A stretch of DNA of 64,000 bases from Sphingobacterium arenae (GCF_014692505.1 NZ_JACNYK010000002.1:310001-374000); one strand, 5' to 3'; positions 1 to 8,624 are shown, counted from the first letter of the stretch. Program-made: numbers and translations. The notes: a model not told the origin generated them from the letters alone.

Positions 1-224
1 ACCCGATCCTTGGGTTCCACATTTTTTCGGATGAAGTATTGAAAACCATTTTCGAGTTTACCTGTTTTTACCTCCTGATCAAAGGGTAACGGAGCATCCC
101 AAGAAAGTGTATCAATACGAAAAAAAACTGAAGATTCTTCCGGTGTCACCGCCGATGAAGCCTGATGAAGTGGAAATAATCCTGGCAATAAAAATGCAAT
201 TGCGATAGGTTTTATAAAATTCAT
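1..224 (-). CDS. M16 family zinc metalloprotease, N-terminal fragment
   Basis: Partial gene: the start codon is at 222-224 on the minus strand and the frame runs off the left edge, leaving 74 codons. The protein opens with a hydrophobic signal peptide (about residues 1-24, ending HQASSA), followed by a stretch containing LPFDQEVKTGKLENG and YFIRKNVEPKDR. That is the usual beginning of Bacteroidota M16 (pitrilysin/insulinase-like) peptidases, exported enzymes that normally exceed 900 residues. The zinc motif HxxEH would lie outside the window and cannot be checked. Assignment rests on this N-terminal family signature only. Confidence 0.72.
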   Translation of the reverse strand, partial: MNFIKPIAIAFLLPGLFPLHQASSAVTPEESSVFFRIDTLSWDAPLPFDQEVKTGKLENGFQYFIRKNVEPKDR

Positions 225-370
225 TCGTAATTTAATTTGTTGTTTATAATAATCGAATAGGGTAAACCTACAAAATTTCTACGGTTTTTCCTTATAGGTT
301 CATATAATATTTCGAATACGACATTAGTTAAAGAATATTATTTGCCAAGGAAGAAACAATCACAAAAAAG

Positions 371-404
371 AAAACAGCGTTCACAAGGTGAAAACGCTGT
401 TTTT
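371..404 (-). terminator. Rho-independent terminator of tRNA-Arg (bidirectional)
   Basis: An 11-bp perfect stem (371-381 pairing with 393-403) has its arms ending in A and T runs on both strands. It begins six bases past the encoded CCA end of the tRNA on the minus strand, so it most likely ends the tRNA transcript. Confidence 0.75.
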
Positions 405-409
405 CGAAG

Positions 410-484
410 TGGTGTCCCCGACGAGATTCGAACTCATATCTTCAGAACCGGAATCTGAAATTCTATCCATTGAACTACGGAGAC
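410..484 (-). tRNA. tRNA-Arg (anticodon CCG)
   Basis: Read on the minus strand, the sequence folds as a cloverleaf. The acceptor stem GTCTCCG pairs with CGGGGAC (one G-T pair), followed by discriminator A and an encoded CCA (410-412). The anticodon stem TCAGA/TCTGA encloses the loop TTCCGGT, giving anticodon CCG (codon CGG). The T arm carries GTTCGAATC. A TATTTTTG promoter box lies about 9 bases upstream of the 5' end and a terminator follows the CCA. Confidence 0.93.
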
Positions 485-492
485 TGCGCTGG

Positions 493-500
493 CAAAAATA
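493..500 (-). promoter_or_regulatory. -7 box (TATTTTTG) of the tRNA-Arg gene
   Basis: The minus strand reads TATTTTTG, matching the Bacteroidota -7 consensus TAnnTTTG. It ends 9 bases before the mature 5' end of the tRNA. No clear TTTG is seen 19-20 bases further upstream, only a T-rich stretch. Confidence 0.55.
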
Positions 501-556
501 CTACTTTTTACCTTACTTTAAAATCGAAATGAAAAATAAATGCCAGCATATATTTT

Positions 557-1186
557 TTAATGATCATGGCCACCTTCGGACACTAAGTGAACGGCTACTT
601 TAAGATCCAGATCGTTCGCTCCCGTAAACTGGGTGAAGTTTGTATTGTTCCAATCGGCAGCCGTAATGTTGTCTTTTATACCCGGATTTAAATGACGCAT
701 TACATAACGCAAAGTAAAGGTATTCGTTTCTTGTAGAACAGTTAAATAACCTGTAACACCTACGTTTACCCGTTGATTCTCCGCATCTCTATCCGCATAC
801 ACGTATTCCAGACTCCCAGCCTCAGCGCCGAGTATAAAGGCCTGATGTATATCGGCACGACCGATGAAAGTTTGTTGCGTTTCGCGACCGGCAAAATCGG
901 TAGCTCGCAATTCCAATCGATAGGTTTTCCCAACTTCCAAATGCAAATGTGCATCAACCGGAGGTAGCATATCCTTGCCTTCAAACTTAACCTCTTCTAT
1001 TTCAGGATCTGTTATATCGTTGTAATGGTAGTGATCTTCATGTGTTTCACGTTCTACTTCGGTAAAAGTTAGTGTGGCTGTACCCACTTCTTCCTGGTCT
1101 TCTTCAGGTATAGGATCATCTTTTGAACACGACGTCACAAAGAAAAGAATACTAATTGTTAAAATAAAGATATTTAGTTGTTTCAT
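557..1186 (-). CDS. Histidine-containing lipoprotein of a TonB-receptor operon
   Basis: A 209-residue protein with a lipoprotein signal peptide: hydrophobic residues 5-17, then lipobox VTSC with Cys20 as the lipidated residue. An acidic linker follows (SKDDPIPEEDQEE), then a histidine cluster ETHEDHYHYND near residues 48-58; the C-terminus ends GGHDH. I do not recognise a named domain; the rest looks like a beta-rich secreted domain. It starts 13 bases after the TonB-dependent receptor stop and is the last gene of a three-gene minus-strand operon. Inference: an outer-membrane or periplasmic partner of the receptor, possibly binding a transition metal. The histidines and the operator upstream support that, but no catalytic motif is visible. 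Confidence 0.72.
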   Translation of the reverse strand: MKQLNIFILTISILFFVTSCSKDDPIPEEDQEEVGTATLTFTEVERETHEDHYHYNDITDPEIEEVKFEGKDMLPPVDAHLHLEVGKTYRLELRATDFAGRETQQTFIGRADIHQAFILGAEAGSLEYVYADRDAENQRVNVGVTGYLTVLQETNTFTLRYVMRHLNPGIKDNITAADWNNTNFTQFTGANDLDLKVAVHLVSEGGHDH

Positions 1187-1199
1187 GATTTTGATAATT

Positions 1200-3317
1200 T
1201 TAAAATTGACAAGAAATTTTCACGCTTACATTTCTTCCCATTTGATGGGCGAAATACCGAAATCGATCCATATAGTCTTTATAGGATTGATTAAATAAAT
1301 TTTCTACTGACAGCATAACATTCCAAGATGTCTGCGCGTCAGAATTTGTTTTTATTTGCTTACTTGCCACAACATCTAATAAATGATAGGCAGGCGGTGG
1401 CGCAACATAGTCCATCCCCTCTTCATATTGATTTTGTTTTGCTATAAAACGGTGCCCCACCTTGAGATAGCTTTCCGGCTGTGATTGACCGCAATACGTC
1501 CAGGAAAGCGCCTGATGAAAACGTGCTGATGGAATATAGGGCAAATAACTATCCAACTCCACATTACGTGCACGCACGACGGATGCACTCACATCATAAT
1601 GAAACGTATTCAGAAACGCATAGCGCAATTGTAAGTCAGCACCATAAAAGAAAGCATCATGCTGCTGATAAGCAAATAGCGGAAAGGTACCTCGGATCGT
1701 TTGGCGAACAGCATCCGGATTGGGCTGTGCATAAATATAATCGTATAACATCTGCGCATAGACATCGACCGTTACTTGGAGACGTTCATCACTCCATATA
1801 AAAGCGTTTATCCATTTTAAACCTTTTTCGCTGCGGAGATCTGGATTTCCCAGCTCATAGGTTGCGCTTCCATGGTGTACGCCGTCACTATACAACTCAT
1901 TAACGGACGGTGCGCGCCAAGCCAAACCGATATTACTTTTCCAGCTAAATTTGGGTGAAAAATGATAAAGGGTACCGGCTGTTCCCGATGCATTATGAAA
2001 CTTGCGATTATCCGTCAAAAGATATTGCTCAACAGCCCCATTGTTGTCTATCTCGTTGCGTTGATAGCGATATCCCGCAATATCCAAATACTTGAAATCA
2101 TAGCGCCCACCGATCTCCGCATGCCATCTGTCGATGTGAAATTGGTGCACGGCAAATATGCCTGCAGCGTAGCTGTCAAAATTAGGTATGATAGGCGTGG
2201 TTCCTGTACCTGGTGTATTGTTATTGACTTGTACCATAGATTGTATACCTATCGAACTATGTCCTTCCTTCAGCACCAGGTCCAAGCTTTGTGTCGTCAA
2301 TACCATATCCGCCATCGGAATATCATCGGATTCCACTCTCCGCATATCATACTCCCGACGATGGTTTCGTTGTAATCCATATTGCATTTCCAATCGACGG
2401 CCAGCACGAAGTTGATGTTCCCATGACGCCTTAACCAGATCGTGCGTTACCTTTTGTCGGGGAGCTTCGATTTGATAGCTAAAATCATAGGTTTCAAAAG
2501 GACGTCCATGATCTATACGTGCTTGAATATCTTCAACCGTACCGATATGAGCACCGCGAAAGATGCCCAATTGCGTTCCAAAATGACTAAAATACAATTC
2601 CAGTTGATTTTTGTCGTTTTTATATTGCAATGTTCCAGCATAATTGAATTCATCTACTCCCGTATTACCCAAGAAGTAATCGGCTGTTTTATAATTCCCC
2701 AGTTTTTTACCACTTGTTTGCATACGCCAACCCAATCCGGGCAAGGCTTTCACCGCTCCCTCCAAAAATACATTTATCATTCCCCCACGTCCGTTCGACT
2801 GCCCCACCATGTCTATATTTCCTTTCCACTCTCTGTCTAAATCGATATCGTTTGCCGAGACTAATACAATGCCTCCTAGAGCATCTGCCCCATACCGAAC
2901 ACCTTGCGCACCTTTTACGATCTCCAATTGGTCTGCAGTGAAAGGATCTATTTCTGGAGCATGCTCTATCCCCCACTGCTGTCCCTCCTGGCGGACCCCG
3001 TTGTTTAAAATAAGTATCCTATTACTATGCAGTCCGTTGATAACAGGTTTTACAATGCTACTTCCCATGCCAATCGTAGAAACCCCGGAAATAGCGGTCA
3101 GCGATTCCGCCAACGGTTTGCCTTTGTTTTCTTGCATTTCTTGTGTGGAGAGACGGTGTATACTTTGGGATAATTCGCCGCGACGTCCCATGACTTCCAC
3201 ATCTTGCAGATGGATGGAGTCTTGCTTTTTCAAAGACAATGAACGTCCTTCTTGCCCCTTACCTGGAACGGAAAAAAGCCATAGCACCCAACACAGGGCT
3301 AAGCATTTGTATTGCAT
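1200..3317 (-). CDS. TonB-dependent outer-membrane receptor, putative metal uptake
   Basis: A 705-residue outer-membrane receptor. Residues 1-22 form a signal peptide (ending GKGQ). The plug domain (about 50-160) is recognisable from KPLAESLTAISGV, INGLHSNRILILNNGVRQEG and QLEIVKGAQGVRYGADALGG. The rest is a 22-strand-type barrel ending in a terminal Phe (VSVKISCQF), as outer-membrane proteins do. It lacks the STN and carboxypeptidase-like domains of SusC proteins and has no SusD neighbour, so it is a classical siderophore/metal-type receptor. It sits between a small His/Cys-rich exported protein and a His-bearing lipoprotein, and the operon promoter carries a Fur-like palindrome. Zinc, copper or iron uptake is therefore likely; which metal cannot be told from the sequence. 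Confidence 0.85.
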   Translation of the reverse strand: MQYKCLALCWVLWLFSVPGKGQEGRSLSLKKQDSIHLQDVEVMGRRGELSQSIHRLSTQEMQENKGKPLAESLTAISGVSTIGMGSSIVKPVINGLHSNRILILNNGVRQEGQQWGIEHAPEIDPFTADQLEIVKGAQGVRYGADALGGIVLVSANDIDLDREWKGNIDMVGQSNGRGGMINVFLEGAVKALPGLGWRMQTSGKKLGNYKTADYFLGNTGVDEFNYAGTLQYKNDKNQLELYFSHFGTQLGIFRGAHIGTVEDIQARIDHGRPFETYDFSYQIEAPRQKVTHDLVKASWEHQLRAGRRLEMQYGLQRNHRREYDMRRVESDDIPMADMVLTTQSLDLVLKEGHSSIGIQSMVQVNNNTPGTGTTPIIPNFDSYAAGIFAVHQFHIDRWHAEIGGRYDFKYLDIAGYRYQRNEIDNNGAVEQYLLTDNRKFHNASGTAGTLYHFSPKFSWKSNIGLAWRAPSVNELYSDGVHHGSATYELGNPDLRSEKGLKWINAFIWSDERLQVTVDVYAQMLYDYIYAQPNPDAVRQTIRGTFPLFAYQQHDAFFYGADLQLRYAFLNTFHYDVSASVVRARNVELDSYLPYIPSARFHQALSWTYCGQSQPESYLKVGHRFIAKQNQYEEGMDYVAPPPAYHLLDVVASKQIKTNSDAQTSWNVMLSVENLFNQSYKDYMDRFRYFAHQMGRNVSVKISCQF

Positions 3318-3354
3318 CTATTAAAAAAATTTTGGAATGATATAAATCTGAATA

Positions 3355-3369
3355 ACGTATATTATACGT
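3355..3369 (-). repeat. Perfect 7-1-7 inverted repeat at an operon gene junction
   Basis: The 15-bp sequence ACGTATATTATACGT is a perfect dyad with a one-base centre. It covers the stop codon of the small His/Cys-rich gene and lies 38 bases before the receptor start. It could be a small mRNA hairpin or a second protein-binding site; it is not the same word as the promoter palindrome at 3709-3723. Confidence 0.4.
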
Positions 3370-3685
3370 GTTGAGGCGGGTCTTTGTTGCATTGTAAGCG
3401 TTCTATTCCATCCGGAAAAAACAAATGGTGCCTTCCATGAAGTAGACTTGTACACGTTTGTATCGCAATATCCGGCAACAACGTATCTATCGCAAAATGA
3501 TGGCTTACTTGATGTAAAACAAACCAACAAAGTGCACATTCATCTGCATCAGGATGTTCTTGATGATCCGCTGACGAACAATCGTAATGGTGTGTAATAT
3601 CATGTGTATAAAGAAGTCCGTTACTTGTTGACAAGACAAGTAATGCCATAATTACACCTATAAACCGTCCTATCTTCGCTACCAT
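3362..3685 (-). CDS. Small exported His/Cys-rich protein, first gene of metal-uptake operon
   Basis: A 107-residue protein with a positively charged N-terminus and a hydrophobic segment (residues 8-20), so exported or membrane-anchored. It contains 12 His and 5 Cys, including HDITHHYDC, DHQEHPDADECALCW and VLHQVSHHF; the CxxC plus His spacing resembles metal-binding proteins. It looks like a short DUF2946-like protein, but I cannot confirm the family. It is the promoter-proximal gene of the operon with the TonB receptor and lipoprotein. The -7 box ends only 9 bases before this ATG, so the mRNA may have almost no leader. An internal ATG at residue 13 would leave less of a basic N-region, so the first ATG is preferred. 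Confidence 0.7.
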   Translation of the reverse strand: MVAKIGRFIGVIMALLVLSTSNGLLYTHDITHHYDCSSADHQEHPDADECALCWFVLHQVSHHFAIDTLLPDIAIQTCTSLLHGRHHLFFPDGIERLQCNKDPPQHV

Positions 3686-3694
3686 AAGATGCTA

Positions 3695-3725
3695 CAAAGA
3701 TAAACAAATGCAATCATATTGCAAA
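3695..3725 (-). promoter_or_regulatory. Promoter with embedded Fur-family-like operator
   Basis: The minus strand reads TTTG (3722-3725), 19 bases, then TATCTTTG (3695-3702), an exact match to the Bacteroidota consensus. Between and overlapping the -33 element lies TGCAATCATATTGCA (3709-3723): a perfect 6-bp inverted repeat with a 3-bp spacer, or 7-1-7 with one mismatch, the architecture of Fur/Zur/PerR boxes. A repressor bound there would cover the promoter. The identity of the regulator is inference. Confidence 0.65.
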
Positions 3726-3762
3726 TTAGAATTTACTTAGTTGCATTAACTTTTACCATATT

Positions 3763-4656
3763 TTATGATCTCGGATGGTATTGTGTGATAACAGACTGGA
3801 GATAATCCTTATCCATATGTGTGTAAATTTCCGTAGTGGTAATACTTTCATGCCCAAGCATATCTTGTACAGCACGTAAATCCGCCCCTCCCTCTACTAA
3901 ATGAGAGGCAAACGAATGGCGAAAAGTGTGGGGGCTAATCGTTTTCGTCAAGCCAATTTTTTTGGCTAAATCTTTAATGATAAGGAACACCATAACACGT
4001 GTCAATTGCCTTCCCCGTCGATTTAAAAAAACGACATCTTCATGTCCCACTTGTATAGGGATATGAGGGCGCACTTTTTCTACATATATTTTCAAATATT
4101 TAATAGCTTGAAGTCCGATAGGTATAAGCCGCTCCTTACTTCCTTTTCCCTCTACTTTGATAAATTCTACATCCAGATATAGATTAGAAATTTTTAATGT
4201 CACTAATTCCGAAACACGCAGACCACATCCGTACAATACTTCCAGAATCGCTTTATTTCGCATTCCTTCTAGTGTAGACAAATCGATAGCCGCAATCAGG
4301 GCATCGATCTCTTCCAGATTTAGCACACTGGGAATTTTACGGTTTAATCTAGGAGCCTCTAATAGTTCGGTAGGGTTATCCTTCCTGTCATATTCGATCT
4401 GAAGAAATGTAAAAAAGGCTCGCATTCCAGAAAGAAGCCTAGCCTGGGTAAAGGGTGAAATACTAAAGTCATTTATAAAAATGAGAAATTGTTGAATGAA
4501 TAGCGTATCTACCTGATCAAGATTCCTACTCTTAAAGCTACAGTAGGCCTCCAGCTTTTGCACATCATTCAAATAAGCATCTACCGAATGGTGTGATAGA
4601 TTTCGTTCCAATTGTAAATAGCGTTTGAAATCTTTTTTCACGTTGTCCCACTTCAT
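3763..4656 (-). CDS. xerD: Tyrosine recombinase XerD
   Basis: A 297-residue tyrosine site-specific recombinase, the usual length for XerC/XerD. The N-terminal SAM-like DNA-binding domain spans about residues 1-90 and the catalytic domain 105-297. All catalytic residues are visible: Arg147 in GLRVSEL, Lys171 in GKGSKER, His243 and Arg246 in HTFRHSF, His269 in LGHES, and the nucleophile Tyr278 in TEIYTH. It resolves chromosome dimers at dif together with a partner recombinase. XerD is preferred over XerC from overall resemblance. A TATCTTTG box at 4724-4731 on the minus strand is a probable promoter. Its neighbours are unrelated and there is no sign of an integron or phage context. Confidence 0.88.
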   Translation of the reverse strand: MKWDNVKKDFKRYLQLERNLSHHSVDAYLNDVQKLEAYCSFKSRNLDQVDTLFIQQFLIFINDFSISPFTQARLLSGMRAFFTFLQIEYDRKDNPTELLEAPRLNRKIPSVLNLEEIDALIAAIDLSTLEGMRNKAILEVLYGCGLRVSELVTLKISNLYLDVEFIKVEGKGSKERLIPIGLQAIKYLKIYVEKVRPHIPIQVGHEDVVFLNRRGRQLTRVMVFLIIKDLAKKIGLTKTISPHTFRHSFASHLVEGGADLRAVQDMLGHESITTTEIYTHMDKDYLQSVITQYHPRS

Positions 4657-4723
4657 ATATATAACTTGCTTTATGATGCCTATATAAATATCCCGATTAT
4701 TTACATATCCGTTTCATATAAAT

Positions 4724-4731
4724 CAAAGATA
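4724..4731 (-). promoter_or_regulatory. -7 box (TATCTTTG) for xerD
   Basis: The minus strand reads TATCTTTG, with a TTG 18 bases upstream of it. It predicts a 5' leader of about 60 bases for xerD. Confidence 0.5.
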
Positions 4732-4765
4732 GTGAAAACAAATAATTTTCAATAACTTCGTCGTC

Positions 4766-5944
4766 ATGGCAAAATTAATCAACCTAAAACCCATTAAAGA
4801 ATTTCTAGATTCCAGTACTGGAGGCGGTATCTTATTATTCTTATGTCTTATTTTATCGTTAATCATTGCTAACAGCCCCCTATCTGAAGCATTTAACAAC
4901 CTTTTAGGTACGCATCTAGGCTTTGAGAATGCGCATGTCCATCTCCGATATAGCATTGCCGCTTGGATAAACGACGGACTGATGGCTGTCTTCTTTTTGT
5001 TGGTGGGCTTGGAGATAAAACGGGAGTTAGTGGAAGGTGAATTAGCTTCCCCCCGCCAGGCGGCTTTACCCATATTAGCGGCTATAGGAGGAGCGCTTGT
5101 TCCAGCACTCATATATACCTCGTTCAACGCGGGAACGGAAACTCATCATGGCTGGGGCATCCCTATGGCCACAGATATTGCTTTTGCTCTGGCGGTAATT
5201 TCCATGCTTGGTAAGCGTGTCCCTGTTAGCCTCAAAATCTTCTTGGCTGCACTGGCAATCGTAGACGATCTACTAGCCATCTTGGTTATTGCTGTTTTCT
5301 ATTCAACTGAGCTTCACGTCACCTATCTTTTATATGCCGGAGCAATCCTATTACTCTTAGTTGCCTTCAATCGTCTGGGGCTAAAAAATCTATGGTTTTA
5401 CATCGTACCGGGTGTTTTTATATGGTATTTCATCCACCATTCGGGTATTCATGCCACGATTGCGGGAGTACTGGTAGCCATGACAATCCCGACAAACGAT
5501 ACAGATATCGAATCTCCCCTCGAAAAATTAGAACATGCCATTGCAAAACCGGTCAATTTTATTATCGTTCCATTATTTGCAATCGCAAATACCGCGATCA
5601 CCTTTCAAAGTGAAATGATCGGAGGACTAACGTCGAATATGGGACTCGGTATCATGGTCGGACTTTTCGTTGGTAAAACGATTGGTATCTTTACAACGTC
5701 TTTTTTATGTATAAAATCCGGATTGGCACAATTGCCCGATAAAGCAACATGGTCACATATAGCCGGCGTCGGTATGCTTGGCGGCATCGGGTTCACGATG
5801 TCTATTTTTGTTTCCATACTATCGTTCAATGACCCGTTGCATGTGGAAGAAGCAAAACTAGCTGTTTTGGTAGGTTCGTTGATATCCGGGTCATGCGGCT
5901 ATTTCTTTTTAAAAATGCTGAGCAAACGACAACAAATACAATAA
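4766..5944 (+). CDS. nhaA: Na+/H+ antiporter NhaA
   Basis: A 392-residue inner-membrane antiporter that exchanges external protons for cytoplasmic sodium, of typical NhaA length, with about 12 membrane segments. The ion-binding pair is present as Asp167-Asp168 in AIVDDLLAILVI, and the companion acidic residue Asp137 occurs in MATDIAFAL. Other NhaA signatures are VFFLLVGLEIKREL and GGIGFTMSIF. It is transcribed divergently from xerD as a single gene. A TAACTTCG word (one mismatch to the -7 consensus) ends 5 bases before the ATG and may be its promoter. A strong hairpin overlaps the stop codon. Confidence 0.96.
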   Translation: MAKLINLKPIKEFLDSSTGGGILLFLCLILSLIIANSPLSEAFNNLLGTHLGFENAHVHLRYSIAAWINDGLMAVFFLLVGLEIKRELVEGELASPRQAALPILAAIGGALVPALIYTSFNAGTETHHGWGIPMATDIAFALAVISMLGKRVPVSLKIFLAALAIVDDLLAILVIAVFYSTELHVTYLLYAGAILLLLVAFNRLGLKNLWFYIVPGVFIWYFIHHSGIHATIAGVLVAMTIPTNDTDIESPLEKLEHAIAKPVNFIIVPLFAIANTAITFQSEMIGGLTSNMGLGIMVGLFVGKTIGIFTTSFLCIKSGLAQLPDKATWSHIAGVGMLGGIGFTMSIFVSILSFNDPLHVEEAKLAVLVGSLISGSCGYFFLKMLSKRQQIQ

Positions 5945-5979
5945 TAAGCGGCAAGTTTTTTGGAAACTTGCCGCTTATT
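5943..5979. terminator. Bidirectional terminator between nhaA and the OmpA gene
   Basis: Perfect 16-bp arms (5943-5958 and 5964-5979) with a 5-base loop contain the last bases of the nhaA stop codon. The two flanking genes converge, so one hairpin can serve both transcripts. Confidence 0.88.
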
Positions 5980-5996
5980 CGCAAATTGATTTTGTT

Positions 5997-6905
5997 TTAA
6001 AACTCCGGTTCTACCACTCCGTTTTGTGCAGGTATTTCCGTTTCTGTAGTTGTTTCCGGAGCCTTATCAATTAATTCCATAAACTGGTCTAACTTCGGCG
6101 TAATAATAATTTGCGTGCGGCGGTTCCTCGCTTTTCCATCAGGTGTCGTGTTGTCCGCTATAGGATTATATTCTCCTCGTCCTCCAGCAGTCAATCGTTT
6201 CGGCTCAACACCATATTGATTCTGTAGCGCTTGAACAACCGACGATGCACGTAAAACACTTAAATCCCAGTTGTTTCGAATATTCTTTTGCGAAATAGGA
6301 TCCGTGTCTGTATTACCCTCAATTAATACATCATATTCTCTATAATCCTGGATAATCTTCGCGATTTTACTCAAGGTTTCTCCAGCTCTATCGGAAATCT
6401 CGTAACTACCGGATCGATACAGCATATTGTCAGATAATGAGATATAAACCACACCTTTTAACACTTTCACATCCACGTCACGTAACTCTTCTCGACTTAA
6501 AGAACGAGTTAGATTATTTGTCAATACCAAGTTAAGGGAATCGCTTTTATTCTTGGTGTTCACTAAATGCTGAATGTAACGGTTCGACGCGTTAATCTCA
6601 TCAACCAACTTCGAGATATTCACATTTCCTTGCGTATTTTGATTAATACTCATATCCAGCGTCCCTTGCAAACGTTTTAGAGCCTCCCGCAAAGACGCGT
6701 TATTCTTGCGTTCAATGGCCAATTGCTCTTCCAAATTTTTTACGTTAGTCCGACTTTCGGCCAGCTCCATCTGGCTTTGCTGATAACGCTCGGTCAAATC
6801 CTGATGCTGCATTTGTAACGCGGCATATCGTTTTTTCCCTCCACAGCTCGCGAGGAATAAACCAGAAATGACAACGACAATAACGATTATTCTGCTACGT
6901 ATCAT
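5997..6905 (-). CDS. OmpA family lipoprotein with coiled coil
   Basis: A 302-residue lipoprotein. The signal peptide ends in lipobox LASC with Cys21 lipidated. Residues 25-110 form a long Gln/Glu/Leu-rich coiled coil (for example RYQQSQMELAESR and LREALKRLQ). The C-terminal OmpA/MotB-like peptidoglycan-binding domain spans about 155-275, with the markers LIEGNTDTDP, NNWDLSVLRASSVV and ARNRRTQIIITP. It probably tethers the outer membrane to murein. A short acidic tail follows. It is monocistronic and converges on nhaA. Confidence 0.9.
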   Translation of the reverse strand: MIRSRIIVIVVVISGLFLASCGGKKRYAALQMQHQDLTERYQQSQMELAESRTNVKNLEEQLAIERKNNASLREALKRLQGTLDMSINQNTQGNVNISKLVDEINASNRYIQHLVNTKNKSDSLNLVLTNNLTRSLSREELRDVDVKVLKGVVYISLSDNMLYRSGSYEISDRAGETLSKIAKIIQDYREYDVLIEGNTDTDPISQKNIRNNWDLSVLRASSVVQALQNQYGVEPKRLTAGGRGEYNPIADNTTPDGKARNRRTQIIITPKLDQFMELIDKAPETTTETEIPAQNGVVEPEF

Positions 6906-7023
6906 ATGTTCACATTTTATATTCTAATATGACGATATACAAAAGTGGTGCCTAAAAATTTCCAATCATGTTCGAGAACAACGAGGAAAAAAGATATTAA
7001 ATCATTATTTTTAAAAAAAAACG

Positions 7024-8562
7024 ATGAAGATTCTTTCTACAGCGGATATATATAAGTGGGAACAAGCCACCATGTCGAGCCAAAATCTAGAACCGGCTGA
7101 GTTAATGGAGCGAGCGGCCGGCGCATTATTCCAGGCAATACAACAATATATCGGTGAAAGACAAGGCTCTTTTACCATTCTTTGTGGTTTTGGCAATAAT
7201 GGTGGAGATGGATTGGCTGTTGGTCGGATGCTGCATAATGCTGGGCATCTTGTTAAAATCTATCTACTAAATCACATAGCTTATAGTCCCGAAAATGAAA
7301 TCAATCAAGAACGTCTGCGCGAAATCGGTATAACTATCTCTTCCTTCACGCCCGAAAGTACCTTAGAATTTCAAGGGAAAAGCGTAGTGATCGACGCTCT
7401 ATTCGGATACGGTTTATCCCGCCCACTGGACGACAGCTGGAAGCCACTCCTACATCAAATTAATAGCGCTTCCAACCCTGTACTGTCTGTCGACATCCCT
7501 TCCGGACTTTTTGCAGACAAGCCTACGCCGATAGAAGCTCCTATTATACAGGCCAATATTACCTACACTTTTGCTTGCCCTAAACTAAGTCTATTATTTC
7601 CGAAATACGCTTTATTCACCGGTTTTTTTCAAGTATTAGATATTGGGTTAAGTCAAAATATACAAAACACATTATCAACAACTTACAGATACATACAGAA
7701 AGAAGATGTACAGATATTAATACGCCCGTTACAAAAATTTTCGCACAAAGGCACCTACGGTCATGCTTATATAGCGGGCGGTCGTCATGGCAGTATAGGA
7801 GCCATTATTTTAGCCAGCAAAGCAGCTTTAAAAACGGGCTGCGGATTGGTAACGGCGTATATTCCTGCTTGTGGCTATACTATACTGCAAAGTGCTTTTC
7901 CCGAAGCGCAGGTACAAACTGACCCACTCGACACACACATCAGTATGTTCTCCGAGTATATTACCAAGTTCGACGCTATTGGTCTTGGTATGGGTGCAGG
8001 AACGCATACCGATACAGAAAATGCTTTATACCAACTATTTGAGCGGTTTAAGTTAATGTCGGAAATACCTCCGCTGCTATTCGACGCAGATGCCATAAAT
8101 ATCCTCGCTAAAAACCCGGATTGGCACCCATTCATTCCTCCACGTAGTATTTTGACTCCGCATCCCAGGGAATTGGAACGCTTAATTGGTAGATGGGCAG
8201 ATGATTTTGAAAAACTAGAGAAAGTGCGTGACTGGAGCTGCCGTTATCAGCAGATTGTCGTAGTAAAAGGAGCATATAGTGCTATCATATTACCAGACGG
8301 AACGACACACTTTAATTCTACAGGCAACCCGGGCATGGCTACTGCTGGCAGTGGCGACGTACTTTCAGGTGTTATCACGTCTTTGTTAACACAAGGCTAC
8401 CCCCCGACTGACGCTGCTTTACTGGGCGTATACCTACATGGCTTAGCTGGCGACATCGCGGCAGTATCTATCCATGAGAAAAGCATTACCGCCACCGATA
8501 TTATCAACCATTTATCTGCAGCATGGCAGTTTCTACAAAATCCCTACACCTCGCCTATCTAA
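7024..8562 (+). CDS. nnr: Bifunctional NAD(P)H-hydrate epimerase/dehydratase
   Basis: A 512-residue fusion that repairs damaged NADHX and NADPHX. The N-terminal epimerase (YjeF_N, about residues 1-215) shows the nucleotide-binding loop GFGNNGGDGLAVGRML and the VDIPSG motif. The C-terminal ADP/ATP-dependent dehydratase (ribokinase-like, about 225-505) shows LTPHPRELERL, VVKGAYSAI and the active-site region GNPGMATAGSGDVLSG. The fusion and length match the usual bacterial enzyme. It is preceded by an A-rich stretch directly before the ATG, typical for this phylum, and stands alone between the divergent OmpA lipoprotein and an M1 peptidase. Confidence 0.95.
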   Translation: MKILSTADIYKWEQATMSSQNLEPAELMERAAGALFQAIQQYIGERQGSFTILCGFGNNGGDGLAVGRMLHNAGHLVKIYLLNHIAYSPENEINQERLREIGITISSFTPESTLEFQGKSVVIDALFGYGLSRPLDDSWKPLLHQINSASNPVLSVDIPSGLFADKPTPIEAPIIQANITYTFACPKLSLLFPKYALFTGFFQVLDIGLSQNIQNTLSTTYRYIQKEDVQILIRPLQKFSHKGTYGHAYIAGGRHGSIGAIILASKAALKTGCGLVTAYIPACGYTILQSAFPEAQVQTDPLDTHISMFSEYITKFDAIGLGMGAGTHTDTENALYQLFERFKLMSEIPPLLFDADAINILAKNPDWHPFIPPRSILTPHPRELERLIGRWADDFEKLEKVRDWSCRYQQIVVVKGAYSAIILPDGTTHFNSTGNPGMATAGSGDVLSGVITSLLTQGYPPTDAALLGVYLHGLAGDIAAVSIHEKSITATDIINHLSAAWQFLQNPYTSPI

Positions 8563-8616
8563 ATTATTTTATATAGGCCCCTAATAATTGTATCCAAAAA
8601 AGGCATTACCCTTCCC

Positions 8617-8624
8617 TATTTTTG
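8617..8624 (+). promoter_or_regulatory. Possible -7 box (TATTTTTG) for the M1 peptidase gene
   Basis: TATTTTTG matches TAnnTTTG but lies about 117 bases before the ATG and has no TTTG at the right distance upstream. It is the only good match in the 179-base gap. Confidence 0.3.

Noticed and set aside
2707..3324. Several open frames of 75-171 codons inside the TonB receptor gene
   Set aside because: They are opposite-strand or shifted-frame shadows of the receptor, with no domain resemblance.
3763..4656. xerD as a marker of an integrative element
   Set aside because: The protein has the length and motifs of the housekeeping dif recombinase; there are no phage, transposition or cargo genes and no attachment-site duplication near it.
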